17,466 bases of DNA from Desulfobacterales bacterium (GCA_027061865.1 JAMOVZ010000015.1:1-17466); one strand, 5' to 3'; shown: positions 1-6,863, counted from the stretch's first letter. Numbers and translations are program-made. The notes: a model not told the origin generated them from the sequence alone.

Positions 1-515
1 TTACCCAGGAAATCAGGCGGGCAAGGCGGTACGGCCGCTTCCTTTCGGTTGTTCTCTGTGACATTGACCACTTCAAGGATGTAAATGACACCTATGGCCA
101 TCAGATAGGCGACCTCGTGCTGAAGGAATTTGTCTCAGTGTTGGAGGGGGCAATTAGAAAGGATGTGGACTGGATGGCGAGATATGGCGGGGAGGAATTC
201 CTAGTGGTGCTCCCTGAAACCGATGTGGAAGGGGCCATCTCCTTGGCCGAAAGGCTCCGCCAAGAAGTGGAAAAGCATGCCATTGAAATCCCTGCAGCCG
301 GCTCCTTGCACATTACGGCAAGCTTTGGGGTGACGGGATTCGGCCCCGAGACACCAGATGAACTGGTTTCCTTGGAAGTTATTGTAAACACTGCTGACAA
401 GCTCATGTATCAAGCCAAGAAGAGCGGGCGAAACTGTGTAAAAGGGACATTGTTAGGCGGCATAGGCCAGGATCTTCCCTTAAACTCAAACCTCGCCTGT
501 TCACTTATGCCTTGA
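1..515 (+). CDS. GGDEF domain diguanylate cyclase, C-terminal part (5' end outside window)
   Basis: The frame is open from base 3 to a TGA at 513-515, giving 170 residues of the catalytic domain. It shows the GGDEF-family substrate and metal segment DIDHFKDVNDTYGHQIGD and the signature RYGGEEF, encoded at about 180-200. These enzymes condense two GTP into the second messenger cyclic di-GMP. The GGEEF active-site loop is intact, so activity is likely. The inhibitory I-site (RxxD just before the signature) aligns with KDVD, so its arginine is replaced and product feedback may be weak. A tail of about 25 residues follows the domain and looks non-conserved. Any N-terminal sensor, receiver or membrane part lies upstream of the window, so the input signal cannot be named. 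No intrinsic terminator is obvious after the stop. Confidence 0.93.
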   Translation, partial: TQEIRRARRYGRFLSVVLCDIDHFKDVNDTYGHQIGDLVLKEFVSVLEGAIRKDVDWMARYGGEEFLVVLPETDVEGAISLAERLRQEVEKHAIEIPAAGSLHITASFGVTGFGPETPDELVSLEVIVNTADKLMYQAKKSGRNCVKGTLLGGIGQDLPLNSNLACSLMP

Positions 516-935
516 GCTTGCCATCTCACTGCCTCGGCCACGCCAGCCCACCTATATAAACATATATAAATATATTGGATCATCAGTCGGCCTTCCTTTT
601 AGGCCCCTGTCCGGCTTCCATTGAGGGATGGGAAAATTGCACCTTATCACCCTTGCCCCCGGCCTTAATTCCCGCTTAAGCTTCCATGAACACCTTTCCA
701 TCACTTATGGGAACAAATAGCGGAACACCATATCAGCCCTGCTTAGACCAGCCCCCTATATAAGCAGGACAGGAGCGGAAGGAATAAGCCATTTCGCTCC
801 ACAGGAACTGAAAAACACCTATCATGGGCTCAAATTACAGAAAACCGCGCCACTTGAATAAGGCCCCATCGACAACTTGTCACTCAGGATGTCCCGTTCA
901 GACTAATATAGAAAAAAGAGTGATGCTGGAAGGAG
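516..935. other. Gene-free intergenic region with AT-rich tract and two tandem hairpins
   Basis: This 420-bp region lies 3' of both flanking genes (the GGDEF gene and pyrD), and I find no credible coding frame in it. It has an AT-rich run around 552-580 (repeats of TATATAA). Two consecutive inverted repeats follow: CCTGCTTA at 738-745 with TAAGCAGG at 761-768, and GGAGCG at 772-777 with CGCTCC at 795-800. Neither is followed by a T-run on either strand, so they are not textbook intrinsic terminators. They could be transcript-end or processing structures. A run of six T on the minus strand (about 911-917) lies just after the pyrD stop, but I see no strong stem before it. Confidence 0.6.
738..800. 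repeat. Two tandem short inverted repeats (potential stem-loops)
   Basis: The first stem is 8 bp, perfect, with a 15-nt loop: CCTGCTTA 738-745 and TAAGCAGG 761-768. The second is 6 bp with a 17-nt loop: GGAGCG 772-777 and CGCTCC 795-800. The stems are separated by 3 nt. They lie about 140-200 bp downstream of the pyrD stop in the minus direction. Function is unknown. Confidence 0.45.
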
Positions 936-1859
936 CTATGTTTCAAGGGTGCCGATGATTTGGCTAAGCTTAGCAATTCCTTTGCGGGCGCAGTAATCCC
1001 TCAGCCCCTGGATGATTTCTAGTGTGGCTTTGGGATTTACAAAGTTTGCTGTCCCAACCTGGACCGCCCTGGCCCCTGAAATAAGGAATTCCAATGCATC
1101 CCGTGCCTCTAGAATGCCACCAATCCCTATGACCGGTATCTTGACCGATCTCACCACCCTATAGACCATATAAACTGCCACAGGCCGTATGGCGGGCCCT
1201 GATAATCCTCCCCACACATTGGCAAGCCTGGGCATGCGGGTTTCCACGTCAACGGCCATGCCCGCAATGGTATTTATTAAGGATAACCCATGGGCTCCAG
1301 CCGCCTCCACGGCCTTTGCTATCTCGGTGATATCGGTCACATTGGGGGTGAGCTTCACGATCACAGGCTTGTCCGTGCTGCTGAGCACTGCCTCGGTTAC
1401 CCGGGCCGCCATCCCTGGGTCTGTGCCAAAGGCCATTCCCCCCTTGTCCACATTGGGACAAGAGATATTCACCTCCAGGGCATCCACTCCCTCCAAGCCT
1501 TTGAAGGCTGAGGCAACGGCCCTGTACTCTTCCAGCCTGTGCCCATAGATATTCACAAACACCTTGGTGTCCAAGGACCTGAGCCACGGGAGCTTTTCTT
1601 CTATGAAGGCCTCCACCCCTATGTTTGCCAACCCTATGGCATTAAGCATTCCGCTAGGGGTCTCAACTATACGGGGTGGGGGATTGCCTGCCTTGGGTTC
1701 TAAGGATATGCCTTTTACCACTATCCCTCCCAATGAACCCGGAGGCACTATGGAGGAGTATTCCCGGCCGTAGCCAAAGGTGCCAGAGGCTGCGATCACA
1801 GGGTTTTTGAGCTCTAAAGGGCCAAGTGCAGTGCCGAGATCAACGCCTCTAGGATCCAT
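936..1859 (-). CDS. pyrD: Dihydroorotate dehydrogenase B, catalytic FMN subunit
   Basis: 307 residues. This is the FMN-containing TIM-barrel subunit that oxidises dihydroorotate to orotate in pyrimidine synthesis, in the cytosol. The N-terminus (GVDLGTALGPLELKNPVIAA) is typical of class 1. The active-site segment EVNISCPN carries Cys134, the catalytic base of class 1 enzymes; class 2 membrane enzymes use serine. The phosphate-binding end GIGGI...GARAVQVGTA (about residues 246-271) is present. Length fits class 1B (about 300-310). The ATG at 1859-1857 follows the pyrK stop codon directly (TAG then ATG), so the two genes are translationally linked. That pairing with PyrK is the hallmark of the NAD-dependent 1B heterotetramer. 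Confidence 0.96.
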   Translation of the reverse strand: MDPRGVDLGTALGPLELKNPVIAASGTFGYGREYSSIVPPGSLGGIVVKGISLEPKAGNPPPRIVETPSGMLNAIGLANIGVEAFIEEKLPWLRSLDTKVFVNIYGHRLEEYRAVASAFKGLEGVDALEVNISCPNVDKGGMAFGTDPGMAARVTEAVLSSTDKPVIVKLTPNVTDITEIAKAVEAAGAHGLSLINTIAGMAVDVETRMPRLANVWGGLSGPAIRPVAVYMVYRVVRSVKIPVIGIGGILEARDALEFLISGARAVQVGTANFVNPKATLEIIQGLRDYCARKGIAKLSQIIGTLET

Positions 1860-2651
1860 CTAGCCTTCCCAATCAATATCTGAGGAACTAAAGACCGGTC
1901 CGTGGCTGCAAACGTGGAAGTAATCAGGAGGATAGGAGGCTGAGGCCTTGACTGCACATCCTTGACAGGCCCCAACTCCACAGGCCATGGCAGATTCAAG
2001 AGATACCTGGCAATCCAGGTCATATTCATAGCATATGTGTGCCAATTTCTTGAGCATTTCCCAAGGGCCACAGCAGTAAACCTGCAGCTGCCGAGATAGG
2101 GTCTTGTTCAATTCCGCCTCAAAAAGCTCTGTTACCAAGCCATGATACCCGCAGGAGCCATCTTCTGTGGCAAACAGCACACTTCCCTCTTCAAGGCCCA
2201 GGAGGCCAGGGGGCACCACATCTTCTTTGGATCCATAACCTGCAATGAATTTAAGGTCATGAGGTTTCAGCCTCGATGCCAGAAAGAACAACGGGGCCAC
2301 GCCGATTCCACCACTTACCAAAACGGCCTTTTTCCCGCGCTCAGGGCCCTGGAATCCGTTGCCCAAAGGTCCTAACAGCTCCAAGGTTTCCTCCTCTTTC
2401 ATGTCTTTCATCAACCTGGTTCCCTTGCCCACCACCCTGTACATGATCTGAATGACATTGGGCTTTATGAGGGAGCATATGGAAAAGGCACGCCTCAGCA
2501 AGGGATCGGTGGTATCCAGGATCCGCAGCATCACAAATTGTCCGGGGGCGGCTAGGAACTCCTCGGTTTCCAGCCTCAGTTCCATGAGATATGTGTCTTT
2601 GGCCACAGAGCCGTTCGCCGCTATGTGGGCCTTAACTAGGTCCACCCTCAC
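1860..2651 (-). CDS. pyrK: Dihydroorotate dehydrogenase B, electron-transfer FAD/[2Fe-2S] subunit
   Basis: 263 residues, ferredoxin-reductase-like. PyrK passes electrons from the FMN of PyrD through a [2Fe-2S] cluster and FAD to NAD+. The flavin-binding motif RRAFSICS (about residues 54-61) and the NAD-domain segment VSGGIGVAPLFFL are visible. The four cluster ligands are Cys224, Cys229, Cys232 and Cys248 (CGVGACQGC, then VCSHGP). The frame opens with GTG at 2651-2649. A second in-frame GTG two codons later (2645-2643) has better spacing from the purine-rich AGGGGTGA just upstream, so the true start may be that one. It is the first gene of a pyrK-pyrD pair, divergent from the kinase gene, with 165 bp between them for both promoters. 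Confidence 0.95.
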   Translation of the reverse strand: MRVDLVKAHIAANGSVAKDTYLMELRLETEEFLAAPGQFVMLRILDTTDPLLRRAFSICSLIKPNVIQIMYRVVGKGTRLMKDMKEEETLELLGPLGNGFQGPERGKKAVLVSGGIGVAPLFFLASRLKPHDLKFIAGYGSKEDVVPPGLLGLEEGSVLFATEDGSCGYHGLVTELFEAELNKTLSRQLQVYCCGPWEMLKKLAHICYEYDLDCQVSLESAMACGVGACQGCAVKASASYPPDYFHVCSHGPVFSSSDIDWEG

Positions 2652-2766
2652 TCACCCCTGGAGAAAAATATATGGCTGCTCGCCATCCCCTATGTTTCTG
2701 AAATCCAGCCTATTGATTACACCAAAGCGGTTTGCAAAGCAACAAAACATCCCCGAAACTTAGCCC

Positions 2767-2795
2767 TTGAAATTTAGTTCAGGATGTCAGATAGT
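2767..2795 (+). promoter_or_regulatory. Candidate sigma70-type promoter for the Ser/Thr kinase gene
   Basis: TTGAAA at 2767-2772, a 17-bp spacer, then GATAGT at 2790-2795. The match is 5/6 for the -35 and 4/6 for the -10. Transcription would start near 2802, giving a leader of about 15 nt that still includes the ribosome-binding sequence AGGGG at 2803-2807. Confidence 0.45.
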
Positions 2796-2816
2796 TGCCA
2801 TTAGGGGTAAGCAGTT

Positions 2817-4877
2817 ATGATTGGCCAAGAGGTAGGCAATTACAAAATCATAGACATAATCGGCAAAGGCGGCATGGCAGTGGTCTATCTGGGCCAGCAC
2901 AAGACCCTTACCCGCCGCACCGTGGCAATCAAGATGCTTTCGGCCTCCCTTGAGAGCGATTCTGCATTTAATGAGCGGTTTTTCCGGGAGGCAGAGGTGA
3001 TGGACCGGCTTGACCATCCAAATGTTGTGACTCTTTACGATTTTATTGAACACGAAGGCCGCTACTTCATTGTGATGGAATATGTCTCTGGCAAAACCCT
3101 TGCCCATCTAATCCAGGAAAGAGGGGGGCCTTTGCCGCTGGAGGATATCTCCACAATATTCAAGCAAGTCTTTGATGCCATTGCTTACGCCCACGACCTG
3201 GGGATCGTCCACCGGGACCTCAAGCCCAGCAACATCATGGTGGATGACAAAATGCAGGTAAAGGTCACTGATTTTGGGATTGCAAGGCTCCTGGGGGCAG
3301 GTTTTGAGGCCACCCTTACTGCCACCGGCATGGGCATGGGCTCGCCCTATTACATGTCGCCTGAGCAAGTCCTGGCATCCAAGGACCGCCCCATTACTGC
3401 TGCCTCTGACATCTATTCCCTGGGCATTACCCTTTACCAGGCAGTAACGGGCAAGGTGCCCTTTAATGGGGGCGACAGTCTCTTTACCATCATGCAGGCC
3501 CATTTAAAGGACCAGCCCCCACCGCCGAGGCAATTCGCCTCCCATGTGGGCCCACGGCTTGAAAGGGTGATCCTTAAGGCCATTGAAAAACGGCCTGAAG
3601 ACAGATGGAAGGATTGCAGGGAGTTTTGGAAAAACTTGGAGGCGGCAATCTCGGAAAGCATGGCCCTTGAAGCAGGTCCTCCTCATGCAGCCGAGCAGGG
3701 CCCTCCCCTCACGGAACTTCCCACAGCCACCTCTTCCCCGACTGTGACCGAGGCCATTGAACCACAAGTAAGCGAAGCTCAACAGCCAAGGAAGCGATCT
3801 CTGGCCCTCGTTGTATCCATATTGCTTGTCCTGCTGGTGGTAGGGGGTGGGGCGGCCTATTATTTTTTCTCACACAAGGCAGGGGAGGCTCCTCCTGCCG
3901 AGCCCGCCAAGAAACCTTTCCCTCCGATGGCTACACAACCGGCTAAAAAAGCCCCTGAGGCAACCGCTCCACGCACCCCCCGGATTGCCTCCACCCTAAA
4001 GGAGGCCCGTGAGCTTTTAGAGGCAGACCAGTACGAAAAGGCAGTGGTCAAGGCCCAAGAGGTCTTGGCCCTTGACCCAGAAAACCAGGATGCCCGCCTT
4101 ATAAAGGCCCTGGCCCTGAAGGCGAAGAAGGCCAAGGAAGTCCAGGATCTGCTCCTTAAAGGAGAAGGGGCTTTTGCATCCGGCCGTTACAAAGAAGCCT
4201 TGGCAGTCGCAAGGGCGGCCCTTGAGATCGAGCCGGATGATCCAAAGGCGGGTGAACTCTTTGAGCGGGCAAAGGCAAAGATTGAACAGCAGGAAAGGAT
4301 GAGAAAAGAGCTTGCATTGAAGCTTGCAAAGGCAGAGGCATTCCTGGAGTCAAGGACCTATAGGAAGGCCAGCCAGGTGGCCAAAGAGGTATTGGCCAAG
4401 GATCCTCAGAACAGAAAGGCAAAGGCAATCCTGGCCAAGGCAAGGAGAGGGCAAAAAAGAAAGACCGCAGAGGCAAAACTGGGCGAGGCAAAATCTCTTA
4501 TAAAAGCGGGAAAACACCAATCGGCACTTTCCAAATTGGATGAAGTTCTCAGGCTATCCCCAAACCATCCAGAGGCCAGAAAACTCAAGGAAGGGTTAAT
4601 TGCCAAGCTCAGGGCCAAACCTGACAAGAAGAGGGAGATTGAGCGAAGGCTTGCCTTGGCAGAAGACCTGATTGCCGCTGAACAGTACGAAAGGGCAAGG
4701 ATAGTGATCGAAAAGATCCTAGACGAAGACCCTGACAACAGGCGGGCCCAGGATCTCCTGGAAATGGCCCACGAGGGACAGAAAAGAAAACTGCTGAAGC
4801 AATTTTTGCCGGCCATCATGCCTGGCTCAAGCCAACAGGATGTAGGGCTACCCGGCCTAGGCCAACCAGGCCAATAA
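2817..4877 (+). CDS. Membrane-anchored Hanks-type Ser/Thr protein kinase with C-terminal TPR-like repeats
   Basis: 686 residues. Residues 9-275 form a PknB-type kinase domain. It has the glycine loop GKGGMAVVY, the ATP lysine in VAIK (Lys39), the catalytic loop HRDLKPSN (Asp134), the DFG aspartate (Asp152) and the activation/P+1 segment GSPYYMSPEQ. All key residues are present, so it should phosphorylate proteins. After a Pro/Glu-rich linker, a basic stretch (RKR) and one hydrophobic segment (about 327-350) would place the rest outside the cytoplasm. A Pro/Lys/Ala-rich spacer follows, then about five degenerate TPR-like repeats (roughly 394-650), each ending in a DPxNxxA-type turn (DPENQDA, EPDDPKA, DPQNRKA, SPNHPEA, DPDNRRA). 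The last residues are Gly/Gln/Pro-rich. The ATG has AGGGG 9 nt upstream. Substrates are unknown, and no phosphatase gene is adjacent. Confidence 0.93.
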   Translation: MIGQEVGNYKIIDIIGKGGMAVVYLGQHKTLTRRTVAIKMLSASLESDSAFNERFFREAEVMDRLDHPNVVTLYDFIEHEGRYFIVMEYVSGKTLAHLIQERGGPLPLEDISTIFKQVFDAIAYAHDLGIVHRDLKPSNIMVDDKMQVKVTDFGIARLLGAGFEATLTATGMGMGSPYYMSPEQVLASKDRPITAASDIYSLGITLYQAVTGKVPFNGGDSLFTIMQAHLKDQPPPPRQFASHVGPRLERVILKAIEKRPEDRWKDCREFWKNLEAAISESMALEAGPPHAAEQGPPLTELPTATSSPTVTEAIEPQVSEAQQPRKRSLALVVSILLVLLVVGGGAAYYFFSHKAGEAPPAEPAKKPFPPMATQPAKKAPEATAPRTPRIASTLKEARELLEADQYEKAVVKAQEVLALDPENQDARLIKALALKAKKAKEVQDLLLKGEGAFASGRYKEALAVARAALEIEPDDPKAGELFERAKAKIEQQERMRKELALKLAKAEAFLESRTYRKASQVAKEVLAKDPQNRKAKAILAKARRGQKRKTAEAKLGEAKSLIKAGKHQSALSKLDEVLRLSPNHPEARKLKEGLIAKLRAKPDKKREIERRLALAEDLIAAEQYERARIVIEKILDEDPDNRRAQDLLEMAHEGQKRKLLKQFLPAIMPGSSQQDVGLPGLGQPGQ

Positions 4878-4914
4878 AAAGGGCGCCTGGGAACCCTTGC
4901 CCATCTGCGCCCTT
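4876..4914 (-). terminator. Intrinsic terminator of the cold-shock gene
   Basis: AAGGGCGC (4879-4886) and GCGCCCTT (4907-4914) form a perfect 8-bp stem with a 20-nt loop. Read on the minus strand, the stem is followed at once by a T-run (TTTTTATT), as expected for a Rho-independent terminator. It starts 22 bp after the stop of the cold-shock gene. On the plus strand no T-run follows, so it is probably a poor terminator for the kinase gene that ends at 4877. Confidence 0.75.
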
Positions 4915-4936
4915 GATCGTCATTTATCCAGGCTTC

Positions 4937-5137
4937 TTAAAGTTTTCTTACATTAACCGCTTGCCGGCCTTTGGGGGTTTCTTTGATCTCAAAGGTTACA
5001 AGTTCCATCTCTTGCAAGGTCCTAAAGCCTGAGCCCTCAATACCGGTGTAATGGACAAACACATCACCGTGGGTCTCGGACTCGATAAAACCATAGCCCT
5101 TTTTTTCGTTAAACCATTTGACCCGACCTTCCACCAT
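4937..5137 (-). CDS. Cold-shock domain protein (CspA family)
   Basis: 66 residues, the normal length of a single cold-shock domain. It is a small five-stranded OB-fold protein that binds single-stranded RNA/DNA and melts mRNA structure in the cytoplasm. RNP1 (KGYGFI, residues 13-18) and RNP2 (VFVHY, 26-30) are intact, and the N-terminus GRVKWFNEKKGYGFI is typical. The start is set by an unusually perfect Shine-Dalgarno sequence, AAAGGAGGT at 5150-5142, 4 nt before the ATG, predicting strong translation. The gene appears monocistronic, with its own terminator at 4914-4876. Which Csp paralogue it is, and whether it is cold-induced, cannot be told from sequence. Confidence 0.96.
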   Translation of the reverse strand: MVEGRVKWFNEKKGYGFIESETHGDVFVHYTGIEGSGFRTLQEMELVTFEIKETPKGRQAVNVRKL

Positions 5138-5185
5138 GGCGACCTCCTTTCTCCCTGAAAATCTCTCCGCTCCTTAGGCTCGTCT

Positions 5186-5202
5186 TTTCAGTGCCTCTGA
5201 AA
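5186..5202 (-). promoter_or_regulatory. Small hairpin in the cold-shock gene leader
   Basis: TTTCAG (5186-5191) and CTGAAA (5197-5202) form a perfect 6-bp stem with a 5-nt loop, about 35 nt upstream of the Shine-Dalgarno sequence on the minus strand. The 218-bp gap up to pgeF would allow a long 5' leader, as is common for regulated csp mRNAs. A regulatory role is only a possibility. Confidence 0.3.
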
Positions 5203-5355
5203 CCGCCTTACTCATGGTAGAAAGACCGATTCCAATACACCTTCAACCTAATTTGCGAATTTCTTTCCCACTGCAAGGGCCATCTTTTTTGCCCTATCAT
5301 GGGGAAATTTTTTGGCTCACTTTATATGCTTTGCCCGCCAGAGGCAAGGGAAAAG

Positions 5356-6132
5356 TTAACACAGGGCTATCGCGGCCCCAAATCTGCCGGTGCTCTTGTC
5401 GGCCCTGTAGGAGTAAAAAAGATGGGTATTACACTTGGTGCAAAGAGTGGCCACCTCTATGTTTTCCTCCCTGAGACCTGCCTCTTTCAATTGCCCGCAG
5501 CTCACAGCCCACATGTCAAAATGGCTATGCTCTCCCATAAAGTCTCTAAATTCTACAGGAAATATATTCCTGTACCCCTTGAATTCACCACAGCATGGCC
5601 CAAGAGAAGGACCTATTGCTGCCCTTATATCCCCGGCACCGGAACCAAACTCCCTCACCATGGTCTCCACGGTCTTGGCCAAAATATTCTGCACAGCCCC
5701 TCTCCACCCGCAGTGCACAGCAGCCACCACGTTGGCCTCAGGATCATATAATAAAACTCCTTGGCAGTCAGCGGTCCTGACCAGCAATCCCACCCCCTTG
5801 AAAGGTGAGATGACGGCATCGCATTCATATTGAACTATATCTTGCTTAGGGACTTGGTTTAGTGCCGCTACTTGATCTGAGTGGGTTTGCCTCATGATCA
5901 CCAATGAGGAGGCCGCTACAGTGACTCTGACCTGGTGGAGGCTGCTTACAACTGATCCTGCTTGCCCCCCGCCAAAGCTGAGATCAAATTCACCAGTTGT
6001 CCGGTTGTCTGTCCCGGTCTTCCTTGTAAAAACTGAGTGGTGGAGTCCCTCATATGAATTCAAGCCTGGAAAGGAAAACCGGAAAGGGCCTGAGCTGGCC
6101 CAGAGCAGTTCCTTTTCTCCCAATAAGGCCAC
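5356..6132 (-). CDS. pgeF: PgeF/YfiH (LACC1-like) multi-copper-oxidase-fold purine nucleoside phosphorylase
   Basis: This belongs to the DUF152/YfiH family. Members are zinc-dependent purine nucleoside phosphorylases/adenosine deaminases; older names are polyphenol oxidase or laccase-domain protein. Motifs in order are FTRKTG, QTHSD, TADCQGVLLYDP, AVHCGWRG, AAIGPSLGPCC and a C-terminal CTKC...LFYSYRADKSTGR. In the full open frame the zinc ligands are His106, Cys145 and His162, with the family's 17-residue Cys-His spacing. The frame is open up to a GTG at 6198 (280 residues) with an ATG at 6192, but both lie inside the 3' arm of the SRP RNA gene and lack a well-spaced ribosome-binding site. 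The first start outside the RNA is GTG at 6132-6130, giving 258 residues, closer to family length. I chose that start without strong signal. It is downstream of the HU gene and SRP RNA on the same strand. Confidence 0.9.
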   Translation of the reverse strand: MALLGEKELLWASSGPFRFSFPGLNSYEGLHHSVFTRKTGTDNRTTGEFDLSFGGGQAGSVVSSLHQVRVTVAASSLVIMRQTHSDQVAALNQVPKQDIVQYECDAVISPFKGVGLLVRTADCQGVLLYDPEANVVAAVHCGWRGAVQNILAKTVETMVREFGSGAGDIRAAIGPSLGPCCGEFKGYRNIFPVEFRDFMGEHSHFDMWAVSCGQLKEAGLREENIEVATLCTKCNTHLFYSYRADKSTGRFGAAIALC

Positions 6133-6178
6133 ATTGGGGAAAAGTTCAGGAATAAGGCTAGGAGGGTTTTTATTGGGA

Positions 6179-6454
6179 CCTTGGTCGTGCATCCTCACTC
6201 GAGCCGTAAACCGGTGCGTCTCAGTGGCGTGGAGTTACAGGATAGAAAGACATCACGACACAGGCTCTCTTGCTTACCGCTGCTTCCTTCCGGACCTGAC
6301 GGGGTTCACAAGCGCCTGTCACGTGAGTTCCATCCCTTCTCCACCACCAACTGGAGGGCCGCCCGGTCCTGCACTCTCATGAGGACATTCGACCCCGCAT
6401 AAGCGGATTTCGGGTTACAGGGCACCGCTAGCTCCCCGTCTAGCACGACCAAGG
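6179..6454 (-). ncRNA. ffs: Signal recognition particle RNA, long form with Alu domain
   Basis: About 276 nt on the minus strand. The S domain carries the near-invariant core GGTCCGGAAGGAAGCAGC (within 6279-6300) with its GGAA tetraloop, where Ffh binds. Flanking stems ACAGGC/GCCTGT (6260-6265 and 6314-6319) and GACATCACG/CGTGAGTTC extend helix 5. The 5' part (about 6450-6388) matches the Alu domain of Bacillus-type 6S/scRNA as I recall it, including GTGCTAG, GGGGAG, TAGCGGTGCCCTGTA and the loop AATCCGCT. Helix 4 is formed by CCCG and CGGG. The ends pair perfectly over 12 bp: CCTTGGTCGTGC with GCACGACCAAGG. It targets nascent membrane and secreted proteins together with Ffh and FtsY. Exact ends are inferred from the terminal helix. 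No T-run terminator follows. Confidence 0.95.
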
Positions 6455-6466
6455 CCCATGAAAAGT

Positions 6467-6745
6467 CTAATAGAGGTCCACCCGTTCTTTGAGCTCTTTG
6501 CCAACCTTAAAGAAGGGGAGTTTCTTAGGAGCGACATCAATGATCTCGCCAGTCTTGGGATTTCTGCCCTTATATCCCTCATAGTACTTTACTTTGAAAC
6601 TACCCAGACCACGAATCTCTATGCGCTCTCCCCTGATCAGGGCCTTTTCCATCTCGCCAAAAACCGTGTTAACCACTTCCTCGGCCTTCTTGAGCGGCAG
6701 GTTTTCTTCCTTTGCCAAGGCCTCGATCAATTGTGACTTGTTCAT
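6467..6745 (-). CDS. HU/IHF-family DNA-binding nucleoid protein
   Basis: 92 residues, full length for the family. It forms dimers that bind and bend DNA in the nucleoid. The N-terminal MNKSQLIEALA helix, the central RGLGSFKV turn and the DNA-intercalating arm RNPKTGE (residues 61-67, with the key Pro63) are present. The end VAPKKLPFFKVGKELKERV is typical. HU and IHF subunits cannot be safely separated here. The ATG at 6745-6743 is preceded by GAGAGGGT 3 nt away. A good candidate promoter lies about 55 bp upstream. Its stop is only 12 bp from the 5' end of the SRP RNA on the same strand, so read-through into the RNA is likely unless the RNA has a promoter inside this gene. Confidence 0.95.
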   Translation of the reverse strand: MNKSQLIEALAKEENLPLKKAEEVVNTVFGEMEKALIRGERIEIRGLGSFKVKYYEGYKGRNPKTGEIIDVAPKKLPFFKVGKELKERVDLY

Positions 6746-6798
6746 GGCACCCTCTCTTTTTGTAAAAACAACAAGACAAAATTTACAAAGATTAATAA

Positions 6799-6827
6799 AA
6801 AATAATAAATGACACTACCCAAGTCAA
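6799..6827 (-). promoter_or_regulatory. Candidate sigma70-type promoter of the HU gene (and possibly SRP RNA and pgeF)
   Basis: Minus strand: TTGACT (6827-6822), a 17-bp spacer, then TATTTT (6804-6799), in a strongly AT-rich stretch. The match is 5/6 for the -35 and 4/6 for the -10. Transcription would begin near 6792, leaving a leader of about 47 nt before the HU ATG. Confidence 0.6.
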
Positions 6828-6830
6828 GGC

Positions 6831-6863
6831 CAATGGTGTAGAAAAGCTTCTACCTTCCCATTG
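6831..6863. repeat. Long interrupted inverted repeat between divergent HU and hisC promoters
   Basis: CAATGG/CCATTG (6831-6836, 6858-6863) encloses GTAGAA/TTCTAC (6838-6843, 6848-6853) around an AAGC loop. That makes a 12-bp stem interrupted by one unpaired base on one side and four on the other. It sits just upstream of the HU -35 and 60 bp upstream of the hisC -35. No T-run follows on either strand, so a terminator is unlikely. It may be an operator, or it may be coincidental. Confidence 0.4.

Noticed and set aside
552..580. TATATAA-rich tract as a replication origin or mobile-element scar
   Set aside because: There are no DnaA boxes, iterons, target-site duplications or neighbouring recombinase to support it.
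4000..4770. Repetitive Lys/Ala/Glu-rich sequence as a possible tandem DNA repeat
   Set aside because: It is explained by TPR-like protein repeats with poor nucleotide identity between units.
5214..6382. Plus-strand open frames across pgeF and the SRP RNA
   Set aside because: They are shadows of the minus-strand pgeF gene and the structured RNA, with no recognisable domain.
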